Virus record (IMG/VR): IMGVR_UViG_3300032181_000406
Coordinates: 1 to 28,332 of that record
DNA length: 28,332 nucleotides
Strand: one strand, 5' to 3'
Origin: a virus
The notes beneath the pieces were generated by a model. It saw only the letters and a program-made list of their open reading frames with translations. It had not been told where the DNA came from and did not search any database. Position 1 is the first letter of the stretch; each line of letters begins with the position of its first letter. This document shows positions 18,701 to 27,263 of this stretch, piece by piece. The position numbers and the translations under genes were made by a program.

Positions 18701-21700
18701 GAATACTGCTCTGTTACTTACAGGAGTTGTAGCACTAATTGTATTAATACCAGCAGTATTATCAACATAGAAGTTGGAATAGATCCAACCTAAAGATCCC
18801 GTCTTACCAACCTCTAATCCTTTATAAAGAGTATCTCCAGTGAGAGGAGAATCACTACCGTAAGTAATAGGAATACCTACAGACGCATTAGTTTGATTTG
18901 GAGTATGATTAGAAGGTAAATTACCATTAGAAGGATCTACATGAGTTCTCCAGCTATAGTTTTGACCAGATAAGGTTGTTGTTCCTCTTGGATTGAGTCT
19001 ATAGATAGCAGCATATAGATTGTTCTGTGTAGCAACGATATTACCCTCGGATGGGATATTGCTAAAGTTGAATGAAGAACTATCTAACGTTTGATCACCG
19101 CCGTTGTTGAAATCTACGTTCGAGACAACTGTAAGGGCATTACCTTCGATTGGATCAACACTAATCGTTACCGGATTGCCGAAGGAAGCATTGCCATCAA
19201 CGGTAATCTCTTTCTCAAATACAACTGGTAATGGGAAAGTAGTTACCAATCCACCAAGATCTCCCTCTTCATCATCAGTCTCAACTAGTTGAGCAGATTC
19301 TAGGAATGTCTCTTCACCAGTAATAGCATTGATTTTCTTATTACCAATGTAAAGATCACCATTAGAGTTTAGACCGGTATAGAATACAATACCAGCATCT
19401 TCTCTCTTAGACTGAGCATAGAAGTCCTGAATATCAGATAGGACAACTTCTTGTCTAAGTGGGAAACCAGTAGAGTAGTTACCAGGACCAAATCCTAGAT
19501 ATTCAAACGTGTGGTTTCCAGATCTAGCGATAGAAGGACGACGTAGTTCAACAAACAGTTTATTTTCACCAGAATTCTTGTAGAGAGAATCACCTACAAT
19601 AGAAATTCTACGGTCTTCTGAACCAGAAGTAGCATTACCTGTTTGTGCTTCGATAGAGTTAGTAATATACTCGTATCTGCTTAGAGCAGGGTTACTAATA
19701 AAATCAAGAATAGATTCCTTTGTTTCACTATTCTTGCTATCATTTGTTCTGACAAGACCATGTACATAGTTATCAGCAGCACAAATAGTCTCTGGGGGAT
19801 CTAAGATAGTGCTATCTCTGCTACCATCTGGCTGAACCTGGAACCAGAGAGGATCGTTCTTATAGTTTAGTGGATATAGTTGAGAAATAGGTTGAGAGAA
19901 CTTAAAGTTTCTGAAGTTATCACCTACACCAGGACCAGTTGGGAATGGAGAAATATTACCACGTAAGCAGGTTAGATAGTAAATACCTTCTTGCTGGTTA
20001 GGAATACGTCTCTGGATTTCATTAATATCAAAGATATAGAAAGAATCTTCGAAATCTCCAACATCTTCAACCGAGATAACTTCATAATCAGATGTGGAAT
20101 CATCAATAATAACATCACCAGGAACCATTGTAAGAACATTAGCGTCCTTATTGCTGTATAGATAATCTTCCTTAGCAGACTTGCTTAGTGCTTCATTACC
20201 AGCACTGTCTGGTTTTGCTTGTAAAGTAGCAAAGATGTTGATTGGATTACCATTGATATCGAACGTAGGATCATTATCACCATCAAGAACAGGTTGAGCA
20301 AATACAGTGTTGACAAACTGATTGTACTCGATGGGCTCACTAGACTCAATCGCTTTGATAATTAAGTAATGGTCATTAGTTCCATCGGGGTTAAAGTATC
20401 CCTGAATATAACCAGAACCAGAAGAATATCCACTCCAAGTAACTCTATTAAGAACTGTAGATTCTAATTCATCAACTCTAAATGATCCACCTTGAGGGGC
20501 ATTGATCTTAACAACTGTGAACTTCTCATTCTTTAGAGCGTTGTTGTTGATACCGTGGTTGAATACAGTTAGTTCTAATCTAAGATCATTAGGATCACCA
20601 ATACCACCGATATCAATCTGTCTAGCAGACATGATGCTAAACGAAATCTTAGAATCAGTTCTATCAGAATCAATAATCTTAACCTGGCTGGCATCATAAG
20701 CATCATAATCTAGATTTGGATCAAGTCCAGGATCACCTGTAGGTAGACCTAATGCTTGCTGAATTGTTCCCCCTGATGTAACAATAGGTACATTAAATGT
20801 AGCTACAGGAGCACCTCCACCTAGATTTTGTAGAACGATTCTTTGTGCTACAAGTCTTCTTGTTTCGTCAGTTCTTGCCTTAATGACAAATCCATTGAGA
20901 GGATCACGAACCCCAGTAGCATACCTAGGAATGACATAACGTAATCTATAGACTCTATCTTCAGCAGGTCTATCATCATTTAATCTAGTGAAGAAAGCAT
21001 TCTTTGTTCTAGTGTCAGTTAAAGTGACACCCAACTGAATCATTCTATCAATAATATTGTCAGAATTACCAATGTCAGGAACAGTTTGAATATACCATTG
21101 ACCAGTAGAAGTATTGGCGTTAGTTAATTCAGCATCAAACTTAACAGGAGATCTTCTCTTATCCGAGAATACATAGAAGTCTTGTCCAAATCCCTGACTG
21201 AACACGATTGGAGTAGCACCAGCAAGAGCTTCTGCTTCTGTTTCAAAGATAGAGAAGGTCTTAGGTGTTACATACCTGGCGTAGTAGTAGGTGTTTGGAT
21301 CAATAGGTCCTCCGCCAATTCCAGCAATTTGAGGAAGAGTAGAATTATTTCCAAAAGTTCTAAAGAATACTTTATGGATGGTATCTGTAGATCCAGGAAC
21401 ATCAAAGACGTGAGGTACATCTGTCTGTAAGACATCATTCAATCCACTAACTTCATTACATAGGTATTGGTGTAGACTATAGTCAAGATCAAGTACATAT
21501 TGCTGAATCTCAATTTCTAAATCTGGATCAACAGAATCAGTTTCAGAAGAATATAGATAGATACCAGCGGCAGCATTTTCTTTGGTGCTAGCCAGCATCA
21601 ATTTAGTTTGAGATGATGCTTCAAAAATACCAGGATAAGTAGCAGCATCAGCATAGTTTTCTGGTTGAGTAGTTCTACCAGGAGCAATTACATAGTAAAT

Positions 21701-24700
21701 AGTATTTGTTTCGAGTCCCCTGGGAAGTCTGATAACTCGCTTGTCTGGATTTGTACCAGCTCTTGCTTTAGGTACAAGTCTAATAGGAGTTCCTGTTTCC
21801 CATTTGTGTGGGTCAGATACACCACCGCCAGTATTGACAGTGAAAATAGTTGCTCTGGTGGCAAGGTTAGCGGTATTAACAGTTGGTTCAACTCTTGTTA
21901 CGCTACCACCAACTACAGGCTCAACTCTAGGAACACCAATAGATGTTACATCACCAACAATAACATCTGTGCCAATACCAGCATTAACAAGATCTCTGTA
22001 TTGACTTAGGTTAGCTTCAATATCAACGAAGTCTCCTGGTCCATATGTACCGGGAATTTGAGGAGGTAGATCAGGAACAATACTTAGATCAAATACCTGA
22101 TTTAATCCGTGATCACCTGTGATGATGACAGAAACGTTACGGATAACTTCATTTAAGATGTTGAATACTTCATCATACAAGAATGTGGTGAAGATTTCCT
22201 CTCCGTTAGTACGAGAAGGATTAGCAGTGTAGAAAACGCCACGATCATAAGATCTATCGTTTCCACCATATAAAACGTTGAAGGCATAAGCATCAATAGT
22301 CTCTTTTACATCATCAACTAGTTGTGCTTGATTAGATAAAAGTTGAGTTGGGAAGTTTGCCTTTGCTCTATCTAATGCTTCTTCGGTAGCAAGTTCTTTG
22401 TTAGCGAGAATTAATGTAGATAAACCTTGCTCTCTTTCACTAATTGGTTGTAGTCCTTGGTTAAGAATTACATTAATATCACCGAAGTATGTTTCGATAG
22501 TAGAAGCAATGTTGACACACTCAGGATATTCATTATCAAGTCCTGGCCATGGAGTAGGAGCAGCAACACCAGCACTATCTTGAACAATACTACTATCCCT
22601 TACAGGATTTTCTGCTGCCCAAGCACCAGTTAGTACATCGTCATCATCTAATAAAGTCGCTGTCTGTGGTAGAGAGAAGTAGATAAAAATGCTGTTGGTG
22701 TTTAGAGCAGGAACTTCATCACCAATAGTAGATGGTAAAGATCCAGAAATACCTAACTCAATTCTACTATCATCAATAATTCTCTTAATGAATGTATTAG
22801 CAGGAATAGATGGGTTTACAGATACTGGGGTAGCACCAGGATTTAGTCTACCATCCGTAAAGTTAGTGGTGTTGTAATCATATTGAACTACTTCCATACC
22901 AACTAGAAGACCAGTGGTATCCCCAACATCAACAACAGACGTGCCATCAGTTTGACAATCTCTGTATAGAATGTCAAAGTTTCTCATAGCAGCAATACAG
23001 AGATTCTTGACATAATCAAGCGCCTCTACAGTCTCATTGAGTTCTCCTGGAATGTATGTTAGAGAACCACCTACAAAGTATGCTTCTGCCGCCTGAATAG
23101 TCTGGATGTTACCACCAACTCTTAAATCTTGTACAACAGCATCAACAAAATATCCAATATCTCTTTCACACTTGCCAATCTCAATACCAGGCTTAGTTAA
23201 GAGATATGGATATTTGTCTAGAATATATCCATATGCTTCCTGTTGAATGTATAGTTTGTTTCTTTCAATAGAGTTAGAAGCATCCTGAGCATAGTTATCA
23301 ACAGCTAATCCGTCAGGATTTAAAGTATCCAAAGAAACTGTATATCTCTGGAATCCGGATGGAGTTACTTCAGCATTATAGATTTGGTTAATGCCGCCAG
23401 CACCTTTCAAGGAGAGGAACACTTCTTCTCCAGACTTAGCACCAAGTCTAAATCCTTCTACGCTAGTAACTGGTTTTTCAAAAGGATCGTAAATAGTATC
23501 AGCACCAAAGTATAATCTACCATCGGTGTTTGAAGCATCCTTAGTTACTTGAGCGTCTAAGGAGTAATACTTAAGTTGTGTTTCATTGAAAGCGGAATCA
23601 TTAACCTGTTCAACAGGAACAATATCAGTAATATATCCACCCTTATCCTGGTTAAAGGAGAATCCTTTGAAACCAATAGCATGTAGAGATGTATTACCGA
23701 AGTTAGAGTTAGAGTTGGTGATCGACATATCACCACCAGACTCCATCAAGAAGTGGTCGAAGAATCCAACAGCGAAGACCGATACACACTGGATGAACGC
23801 GTCATCAGAAGCACGGATGTGGAAGTTTCTCCAATCATCTTTCCAGTAAGCATCACCTCTGGTGTGATATGGTTCTGTAGCGAAGGCATCAGTGATAGAT
23901 GCTTGGTTCCAGGTATTTGTGAACTCATCGTAGCGGATGTATGCTCTGTCGTCTCTCTGGAGCGATACACCAGTGTACTGAGCAACAACCATCGACTTGA
24001 ATCCAGTTGCCTTGGATCCATCTGCCCACATACCACACTGACCCCAGGTGGATCTAATGGAGCAGTTGAAGACATATGGAGATGCCGATTCTACAGAGTC
24101 AATCTCTGCCTGTACTCTAGCAGCAATATCTAGAGCAGGAACAGAAGTAAAGTCATATCCCTGAGCGTTGATATCAAGACCTAAAACTAGTTCTGTTGTA
24201 TCAATTTCATACTTAAAGACTCTTGGATCATTATCATCAAGTTCCGTTACCTTAAACGTACCGTTAAGTAGATCGTTTAGACCATTGTCGATAATGGCAA
24301 CATACTGATCTCTAAAATAACCGTGAGCAATCTTTGTGGTTACAACAACAGTTGTCTTGGTTACATCAGGGTTATCTTCTAGTCTGATGTTGGTAATATT
24401 TCTTGTATCAGATAGAGGTCCAACGATTCTGTTCTCCTGAACAAGTGCCTCTAAATCACCATCATCAATAGTTGGTTGGAACAAGGAGAAAGATCTACCA
24501 ACCTTTTCGTAATACTCATCAAGATCTTTCTCATCAGCATAAGTCATGATAGTGATCTTATGGTGAGAATATTCTGGAGTTGCTAGATTAGTATTTCCTT
24601 TCTGGTAGTAAACTCTACCAACTTTATCAGATGGGTTGTATAGGGGAGAATTGCTAGATAGATCACCATCTTTGATAGTGAACTGCCATAGATAGCAACC

Positions 24701-26872
24701 ACCCGTTAGGTTAAAGATAGAGGTTCTTTCCTGTGTGGCATCAACAGGATCAGGAACATACAGTGGTCTGACTATAGTTCTACGTAGGTCATAACCAATA
24801 AGAGAACAACCCCTAGGGACGATAGCACCGCCTGTACTAGAGTTAAACTTATAAAGAGCGTTATCAGGGTTGGAGAGATCGAGAATAGTGTTATCATTCC
24901 ATTCCTCTAACGTCTGGTTATAGTTAAAAATAGGTACATCACCAGTAATAGTAACACCAGTTAGAAGAGATAAATCTCCAGCAGCTAATACATCTGTAAT
25001 AAGAGTTGTTAGTGTAGCAATACTACTCTGTACATCCACACAAGCAGCAGCATTACCCGAAGGTAATACAGGAATAACTGGTCCTTCTACTAGATATTCA
25101 GCTGGTCCAGCAAGAAGAGTAAGATCTTTAGACAGTAACTGATTAGTTACTGCTTTTTGCATCTCAACAGCAGCACGTTGGAAAGCAATAACGGATTGTG
25201 ATTCTTCTCCTAAGATGCCATTTTCAATAGGAAGTCCGTTGACATCAAAATATGCCTTAGCAGCGGCGATTGATTGAGCATTTCCGCCATTTGCTAAGTC
25301 AGAAGAAACAGCATCAACAATATATCCAATATCACGTTTACACTTAGTTTCTCCGGGATCTAGAGGTCCTACTTCTTCTGCTGGTAGTCCAAGGCTAGTT
25401 CCATTTGAAACAGCATCGGTAAGATATACAAATAGTGTAGTAATATAGTTTTGAACGTCTGCGCAGGCAGCAGGATCATATTCAATACCAGATCCAGTCC
25501 CAGCAGAATCATGAGTAACTGTAAGATCTTTATAATAAAGTTGATTAGTGATTGCTTCGAGCATCACATCTCTTGCTTTATTGAAGGCAGTAATAGATTG
25601 ATCTTCTTCACCCTGTAGACCATCGTCTACCCAATCTGTTCCTGCTTCGTTAAAATAATTTTGGACAACTTTACGGGTATATACATTACCACCACCCTGA
25701 GCAACATCAAGAGAAATGTAGTCAACAATAAATCCTAAGTCTCTCTTACACTTAATTTCACTGTCAGGAGCATCCCCCAAATCTTCAGGTGCTAATCCAG
25801 AAAGATCTTGAGCAGTTAAAGGATCTTTAACTGTTGTGGTTAAGTTATCGATAAATGTCTGAACGTCAAAACATGCCGAAGGATCTGTATTGGGAACATC
25901 TCCACCAGGATTACCAGGATCATATGTAGGATTACCAATAAGAACTGTTAGATCTTGATATTCTGTACCAGGAACAAGATCAGATACGTATGTATTCGTA
26001 ATTGCTGCCTTCATTCTAGCAGATGCTTCATCCCAAGCAAGGATAGCAGCATCTAAAGGATCACCAACTGGCAATCCATTTGGTAGAGGGACTCCAGTAC
26101 CATCAAAATACTGAATAACAAACTGCCTGGAGTAATAGTTACCACCAGTGAATACATCTAAAGATACAGCATCAATAAAGTAAGTGATATCACGCTTACA
26201 CTTAGTTTCAGTAGCAACAACAGAAGGATAAGCAGCAGCAACTTGGGCCCAAGTATCATTAACAATACGTACCTTGTTATTTTGAATCAAGCGATAGGCA
26301 TCTTTATATCTAGAATATTCTGTCTCTACAGGATCTTCTGGAAAATTAAAATCTTCCCAGTCAATAGCAATCTGAGCGACAGCAGTGTCAATGATCTGCT
26401 TGCGATTCTTTTGAATTAAGCGATAAGCATCATAATATCTGTTACTGTCTTGAACAGCACTATCACCAGGAACTACCCAATCAACACCCCATAGACTTTC
26501 ATCATACTCAATAGCAATTTCAGCAAATGCTCTATCAATAATTTCTTGACGATTAGCATTAATTAGATTTCTGGCATCATAATATCTTTGCCTTGACTTT
26601 CTATCAATGTCTACAAGTCCAGGACGGTTATCGATATAGTGATCACCAGGCATCAGCATAATGCTGAACTGGTCAAATCTATCATTATCAGATCCAGGTA
26701 AATACGAGAATCTTGCTACTTCAATAAATGCCCTTTGGATTGTTTTAAAAGGACGTAGTGGAGAATTTCCTCTATTATCTAACTCATCTGTAGCGTTAAA
26801 GTCATCAGGGGAAACATAAAGATATTTACCTGTTTTACTTGAATAAAGGTTATCAAGTCTAGTTAAAGCCAT
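15713..26872 (-). CDS. Giant virion/tail-fibre structural protein (3719 aa)
   Basis: The largest gene here; it resembles very long conserved cyanophage structural proteins. Residues 16-56 (KYLYVSPDD...RPFKTIQRAFIEVA) match the start of pectate-lyase/DUF1565-type right-handed beta-helices. Three short helical repeats (R-Y-x-D-A-x-x-L-I-x-x-N) lie at 95-214. Three long helical modules opening K-C-K-R-D begin near 224, 374 and 510, and a fourth (KCERD) near 1234. Beta-helix-like sequence fills about 640-1090, including ESGGDMSITNSNSNFGN. The C-terminal third is fibre-shaft-like, with G-D/E-T-x-I-x-G repeats at about 3411-3530. There is no signal peptide, membrane segment or visible S74 intramolecular chaperone at the end. 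The start lies 41 nt below an exact late promoter and has only a weak AGG. Virion location is strongly supported by domain types and context; the precise tail part is unknown. Confidence 0.92.
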   Translation of the reverse strand: MALTRLDNLYSSKTGKYLYVSPDDFNATDELDNRGNSPLRPFKTIQRAFIEVARFSYLPGSDNDRFDQFSIMLMPGDHYIDNRPGLVDIDRKSRQRYYDARNLINANRQEIIDRAFAEIAIEYDESLWGVDWVVPGDSAVQDSNRYYDAYRLIQKNRKQIIDTAVAQIAIDWEDFNFPEDPVETEYSRYKDAYRLIQNNKVRIVNDTWAQVAAAYPSVVATETKCKRDITYFIDAVSLDVFTGGNYYSRQFVIQYFDGTGVPLPNGLPVGDPLDAAILAWDEASARMKAAITNTYVSDLVPGTEYQDLTVLIGNPTYDPGNPGGDVPNTDPSACFDVQTFIDNLTTTVKDPLTAQDLSGLAPEDLGDAPDSEIKCKRDLGFIVDYISLDVAQGGGNVYTRKVVQNYFNEAGTDWVDDGLQGEEDQSITAFNKARDVMLEAITNQLYYKDLTVTHDSAGTGSGIEYDPAACADVQNYITTLFVYLTDAVSNGTSLGLPAEEVGPLDPGETKCKRDIGYIVDAVSSDLANGGNAQSIAAAKAYFDVNGLPIENGILGEESQSVIAFQRAAVEMQKAVTNQLLSKDLTLLAGPAEYLVEGPVIPVLPSGNAAACVDVQSSIATLTTLITDVLAAGDLSLLTGVTITGDVPIFNYNQTLEEWNDNTILDLSNPDNALYKFNSSTGGAIVPRGCSLIGYDLRRTIVRPLYVPDPVDATQERTSIFNLTGGCYLWQFTIKDGDLSSNSPLYNPSDKVGRVYYQKGNTNLATPEYSHHKITIMTYADEKDLDEYYEKVGRSFSLFQPTIDDGDLEALVQENRIVGPLSDTRNITNIRLEDNPDVTKTTVVVTTKIAHGYFRDQYVAIIDNGLNDLLNGTFKVTELDDNDPRVFKYEIDTTELVLGLDINAQGYDFTSVPALDIAARVQAEIDSVESASPYVFNCSIRSTWGQCGMWADGSKATGFKSMVVAQYTGVSLQRDDRAYIRYDEFTNTWNQASITDAFATEPYHTRGDAYWKDDWRNFHIRASDDAFIQCVSVFAVGFFDHFLMESGGDMSITNSNSNFGNTSLHAIGFKGFSFNQDKGGYITDIVPVEQVNDSAFNETQLKYYSLDAQVTKDASNTDGRLYFGADTIYDPFEKPVTSVEGFRLGAKSGEEVFLSLKGAGGINQIYNAEVTPSGFQRYTVSLDTLNPDGLAVDNYAQDASNSIERNKLYIQQEAYGYILDKYPYLLTKPGIEIGKCERDIGYFVDAVVQDLRVGGNIQTIQAAEAYFVGGSLTYIPGELNETVEALDYVKNLCIAAMRNFDILYRDCQTDGTSVVDVGDTTGLLVGMEVVQYDYNTTNFTDGRLNPGATPVSVNPSIPANTFIKRIIDDSRIELGISGSLPSTIGDEVPALNTNSIFIYFSLPQTATLLDDDDVLTGAWAAENPVRDSSIVQDSAGVAAPTPWPGLDNEYPECVNIASTIETYFGDINVILNQGLQPISEREQGLSTLILANKELATEEALDRAKANFPTQLLSNQAQLVDDVKETIDAYAFNVLYGGNDRSYDRGVFYTANPSRTNGEEIFTTFLYDEVFNILNEVIRNVSVIITGDHGLNQVFDLSIVPDLPPQIPGTYGPGDFVDIEANLSQYRDLVNAGIGTDVIVGDVTSIGVPRVEPVVGGSVTRVEPTVNTANLATRATIFTVNTGGGVSDPHKWETGTPIRLVPKARAGTNPDKRVIRLPRGLETNTIYYVIAPGRTTQPENYADAATYPGIFEASSQTKLMLASTKENAAAGIYLYSSETDSVDPDLEIEIQQYVLDLDYSLHQYLCNEVSGLNDVLQTDVPHVFDVPGSTDTIHKVFFRTFGNNSTLPQIAGIGGGPIDPNTYYYARYVTPKTFSIFETEAEALAGATPIVFSQGFGQDFYVFSDKRRSPVKFDAELTNANTSTGQWYIQTVPDIGNSDNIIDRMIQLGVTLTDTRTKNAFFTRLNDDRPAEDRVYRLRYVIPRYATGVRDPLNGFVIKARTDETRRLVAQRIVLQNLGGGAPVATFNVPIVTSGGTIQQALGLPTGDPGLDPNLDYDAYDASQVKIIDSDRTDSKISFSIMSARQIDIGGIGDPNDLRLELTVFNHGINNNALKNEKFTVVKINAPQGGSFRVDELESTVLNRVTWSGYSSGSGYIQGYFNPDGTNDHYLIIKAIESSEPIEYNQFVNTVFAQPVLDGDNDPTFDINGNPINIFATLQAKPDSAGNEALSKSAKEDYLYSNKDANVLTMVPGDVIIDDSTSDYEVISVEDVGDFEDSFYIFDINEIQRRIPNQQEGIYYLTCLRGNISPFPTGPGVGDNFRNFKFSQPISQLYPLNYKNDPLWFQVQPDGSRDSTILDPPETICAADNYVHGLVRTNDSKNSETKESILDFISNPALSRYEYITNSIEAQTGNATSGSEDRRISIVGDSLYKNSGENKLFVELRRPSIARSGNHTFEYLGFGPGNYSTGFPLRQEVVLSDIQDFYAQSKREDAGIVFYTGLNSNGDLYIGNKKINAITGEETFLESAQLVETDDEEGDLGGLVTTFPLPVVFEKEITVDGNASFGNPVTISVDPIEGNALTVVSNVDFNNGGDQTLDSSSFNFSNIPSEGNIVATQNNLYAAIYRLNPRGTTTLSGQNYSWRTHVDPSNGNLPSNHTPNQTNASVGIPITYGSDSPLTGDTLYKGLEVGKTGSLGWIYSNFYVDNTAGINTISATTPVSNRAVFTTIFGTSPADLGISTGSQIRLSGFSGRFQNINGIRTALNVTGTSFEVEISFLIVSDPGDPTTITSLPGSPLIEVSVDQWKETGILGTESIRTLTDDYGDFKVGINTLARATHGPGGDQEEGFVSDAVLPRANFDVVGTAWISGKVLETGVSNNFLLNPDPNNRTFLTVDHAFLVGGDSSDPSQEATFRISTTNNGRVGINVDFSELDRTFVVDGDMRITDDCLLEQNLTIGGESLISQTTNFNLLPTVTTRLNFVNIGEELNIANQTTADQEINLGNISGNQIVNIGRFSPVTEFNLHSTTENGVVRIATAGNNDSSFSSVIELGGAYANTSDDLFSGSILKVYNRFAYFDGDIRVGQALTPGSGIARFNSPAQTFNLLTTTTTNINFGLSSTNISIGALGGTTVVNNSLEVNADTDLFGDVTLQGGLNAGQFELRRGSLGTPTTAHSEGNEIDDSNIDFYKRTPINIRLSSEGAQYWGNEAEFKDTSVGFATDPTVYRLTIDQPATLLDFEVGSYVLIDRSVPSPVQGNAPVGEEYSELLEVIGVPNLNDVGPDPLYVRVRRARNQLDVNGDMILGTPSNLPLDAEPPTNYKYLRTDHPDQAVLVRFDFSANVSFLTQDLLDVAEGTLENVSTGNFSGSINVGDIFRLSSDDNSNLGELTTVTAINQVTNQQFVITDGGSPAITSFSVDSVTGDTFIGGKLTVDKSICLEGTTAPDLERLVITDGSNDADKEKFAVDSFDGETFIRGDLRVGRDNLDRFIVESANGNTTITEGNLVIKNTTDDNQLVFNNASGDLTIAGVIRTNATGENIFAGDVTINGADLNVNADTLIDRSGSNLTSSQIGETNFSINNDGSMSFAGQEAFMTPTGGRQWDYIGPGVQVQPISSNTNYFIAPAADMLLELPELPTHGDMIRITDVGGRLTYNVSLRIRAVDGTRVQGGADNSGPITGSGFNGGELLVQTPNAAFGLVYLGNVRYDGTSTGASVDVGWWLTEI
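16283..16642 (-). repeat. Four beta-shaft repeats near the C-terminus of the giant protein
   Basis: Residues about 3411-3530 contain four degenerate copies of F/L-x-V/F-D/E/N-S/N-x-x-G-D/E/N-x-x-I-x-G/E-x-L: FSVDSVTGDTFIGG, FAVDSFDGETFIRG, FIVESANGNTTITEG and LVFNNASGDLTIAG. Short repeats of this sort are typical of trimeric fibre shafts. Confidence 0.6.
23173..23400 (-). other. Displaced fourth helical module of the giant protein
   Basis: This encodes residues about 1158-1234, the lead-in to the fourth KCKRD-type module. It carries the short helical pattern (S-I-E-R-N-K-x-Y-I-Q-Q-E-A) followed by K-C-E-R-D-I-G-Y-F-V-D-A at its low-coordinate end. The module continues below 23173 into D-L-R-V-G-G-N. 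It is separated from modules 1-3 by about 600 residues of beta-helix. Confidence 0.65.
24953..26203 (-). repeat. Three tandem KCKRD helical modules in the giant gene
   Basis: Tandem coding repeats with starts near 26203, 25753 and 25345, with units of about 150 and 136 residues. Each unit reads K-C-K-R-D-I/L-x-x-x-x-D-x-x-S-x-D-x, G-G, Y-F, a run of about 30 helical residues ending A-I/V-T-N, K/Q-D-L-T, then A-C-x-D-V-Q. Conserved cysteines open (K-C-K) and close (A-C-x-D-V-Q) each unit. DNA similarity is visible, for example cttacactta at the start of units 1 and 2. Confidence 0.85.
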
Positions 26873-26912
26873 AATACTGCCGATGCCTATTGTGGTTGCT
26901 TATTCCTCTTGG

Positions 26913-26920
26913 TATTTATA
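26913..26920 (-). promoter_or_regulatory. Late promoter TATAAATA for the fibre operon
   Basis: The minus strand reads TATAAATA, the exact T4 late-promoter octamer recognised by the gp55 sigma factor. By the T4 spacing, transcription would start near 26907, leaving a ~35-nt leader before the giant gene's ATG at 26872. It lies 24 nt beyond a strong terminator, as expected at a boundary between transcription units. Confidence 0.85.
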
Positions 26921-26943
26921 CATCAAGGGCATCGATAATCATC

Positions 26944-26967
26944 AAAAAAGGTCCCCGAAGGGACCTT
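26944..26967 (-). terminator. Strong intrinsic terminator with TTCG tetraloop
   Basis: On the minus strand, an 8-bp stem AAGGTCCC/GGGACCTT closes a TTCG tetraloop (26956-26959) and runs into a tract of six T (26944-26949). It terminates transcription arriving from the tRNA/cpeT/51-aa block just before the fibre-operon late promoter. Confidence 0.92.
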
Positions 26968-26988
26968 AATCACACGGAAGGGGTTTGG

Positions 26989-27144
26989 TTAGAATGATAG
27001 TTCTTCTTTCTTGACAACCACCCAATCTAGAAGACTTTGATATTCTCGATGGGTTTCTGTGCCAATATCAGCACCTTTGCTGAAGAGATAAAAATCAAGT
27101 GCTTTGATTACCATATCATGATCCTTTTTAGAAAGTAATGTCAT
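26989..27144 (-). CDS. Small hypothetical protein with strong Shine-Dalgarno (51 aa)
   Basis: ATG at 27144-27142, TAA at 26991-26989. The minus strand has AGAGGT at 27154-27149, five bases before the ATG, the clearest ribosome-binding site in this part of the window. The product begins MTLLSKKDHDMVIKALDFYL and ends KKEELSF. It is charged and probably mostly alpha-helical, with no membrane segment, signal peptide or Cys. It lies between tRNA-Thr and the strong terminator at 26944-26967, so it is the last gene of its transcript. I do not recognise a family. Support comes from the ribosome-binding site, the fit between RNA signals and the sensible composition. Confidence 0.7.
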   Translation of the reverse strand: MTLLSKKDHDMVIKALDFYLFSKGADIGTETHREYQSLLDWVVVKKEELSF

Positions 27145-27172
27145 GATGACCTCTTTATTGAAGAACTATTTG

Positions 27173-27192
27173 TTTGGGATTTAATTCCCAAA
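27173..27192 (-). other. Inverted repeat directly 3' of tRNA-Thr
   Basis: A perfect 7-bp stem TTTGGGA/TCCCAAA with a 6-nt AT loop; its first base is the tRNA discriminator position. No T tract follows, so it is more likely an RNA-processing or 3'-stabilising hairpin than a terminator. Confidence 0.6.
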
Positions 27193-27263
27193 GCCCCCGA
27201 TCTGATTTGAACAGACGACCTGAGCTTTACAAAAGCCCTGCTCTACCACTGAGCTACAAGGGC
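27192..27263 (-). tRNA. tRNA-Thr(TGT)
   Basis: A full cloverleaf: acceptor GCCCTTG/CGGGGGC with G-T pairs, D arm GCTC/GAGC, anticodon stem GGGCT/AGCTC around loop TTTGTAA (anticodon TGT), variable loop AGGTC, T arm GTCTG-TTCAAAT-CAGAT. The discriminator is T, as in cyanobacterial and plastid tRNA-Thr. CCA is not encoded. It decodes ACA, suited to an AT-rich phage. Its first 10 bases overlap the end of cpeT. Confidence 0.95.

Noticed and set aside
16224-24133. Plus-strand open frames opposite the giant gene
   Set aside because: Scattered, short, without upstream signals or recognisable domains, and fully covered by a well-supported 3719-codon frame.
24953-26203. Regularly spaced repeats considered as CRISPR-like
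   Set aside because: The spacing is ~400-450 bases and the repeats are in-frame codons of a protein module, not short identical DNA repeats with spacers.
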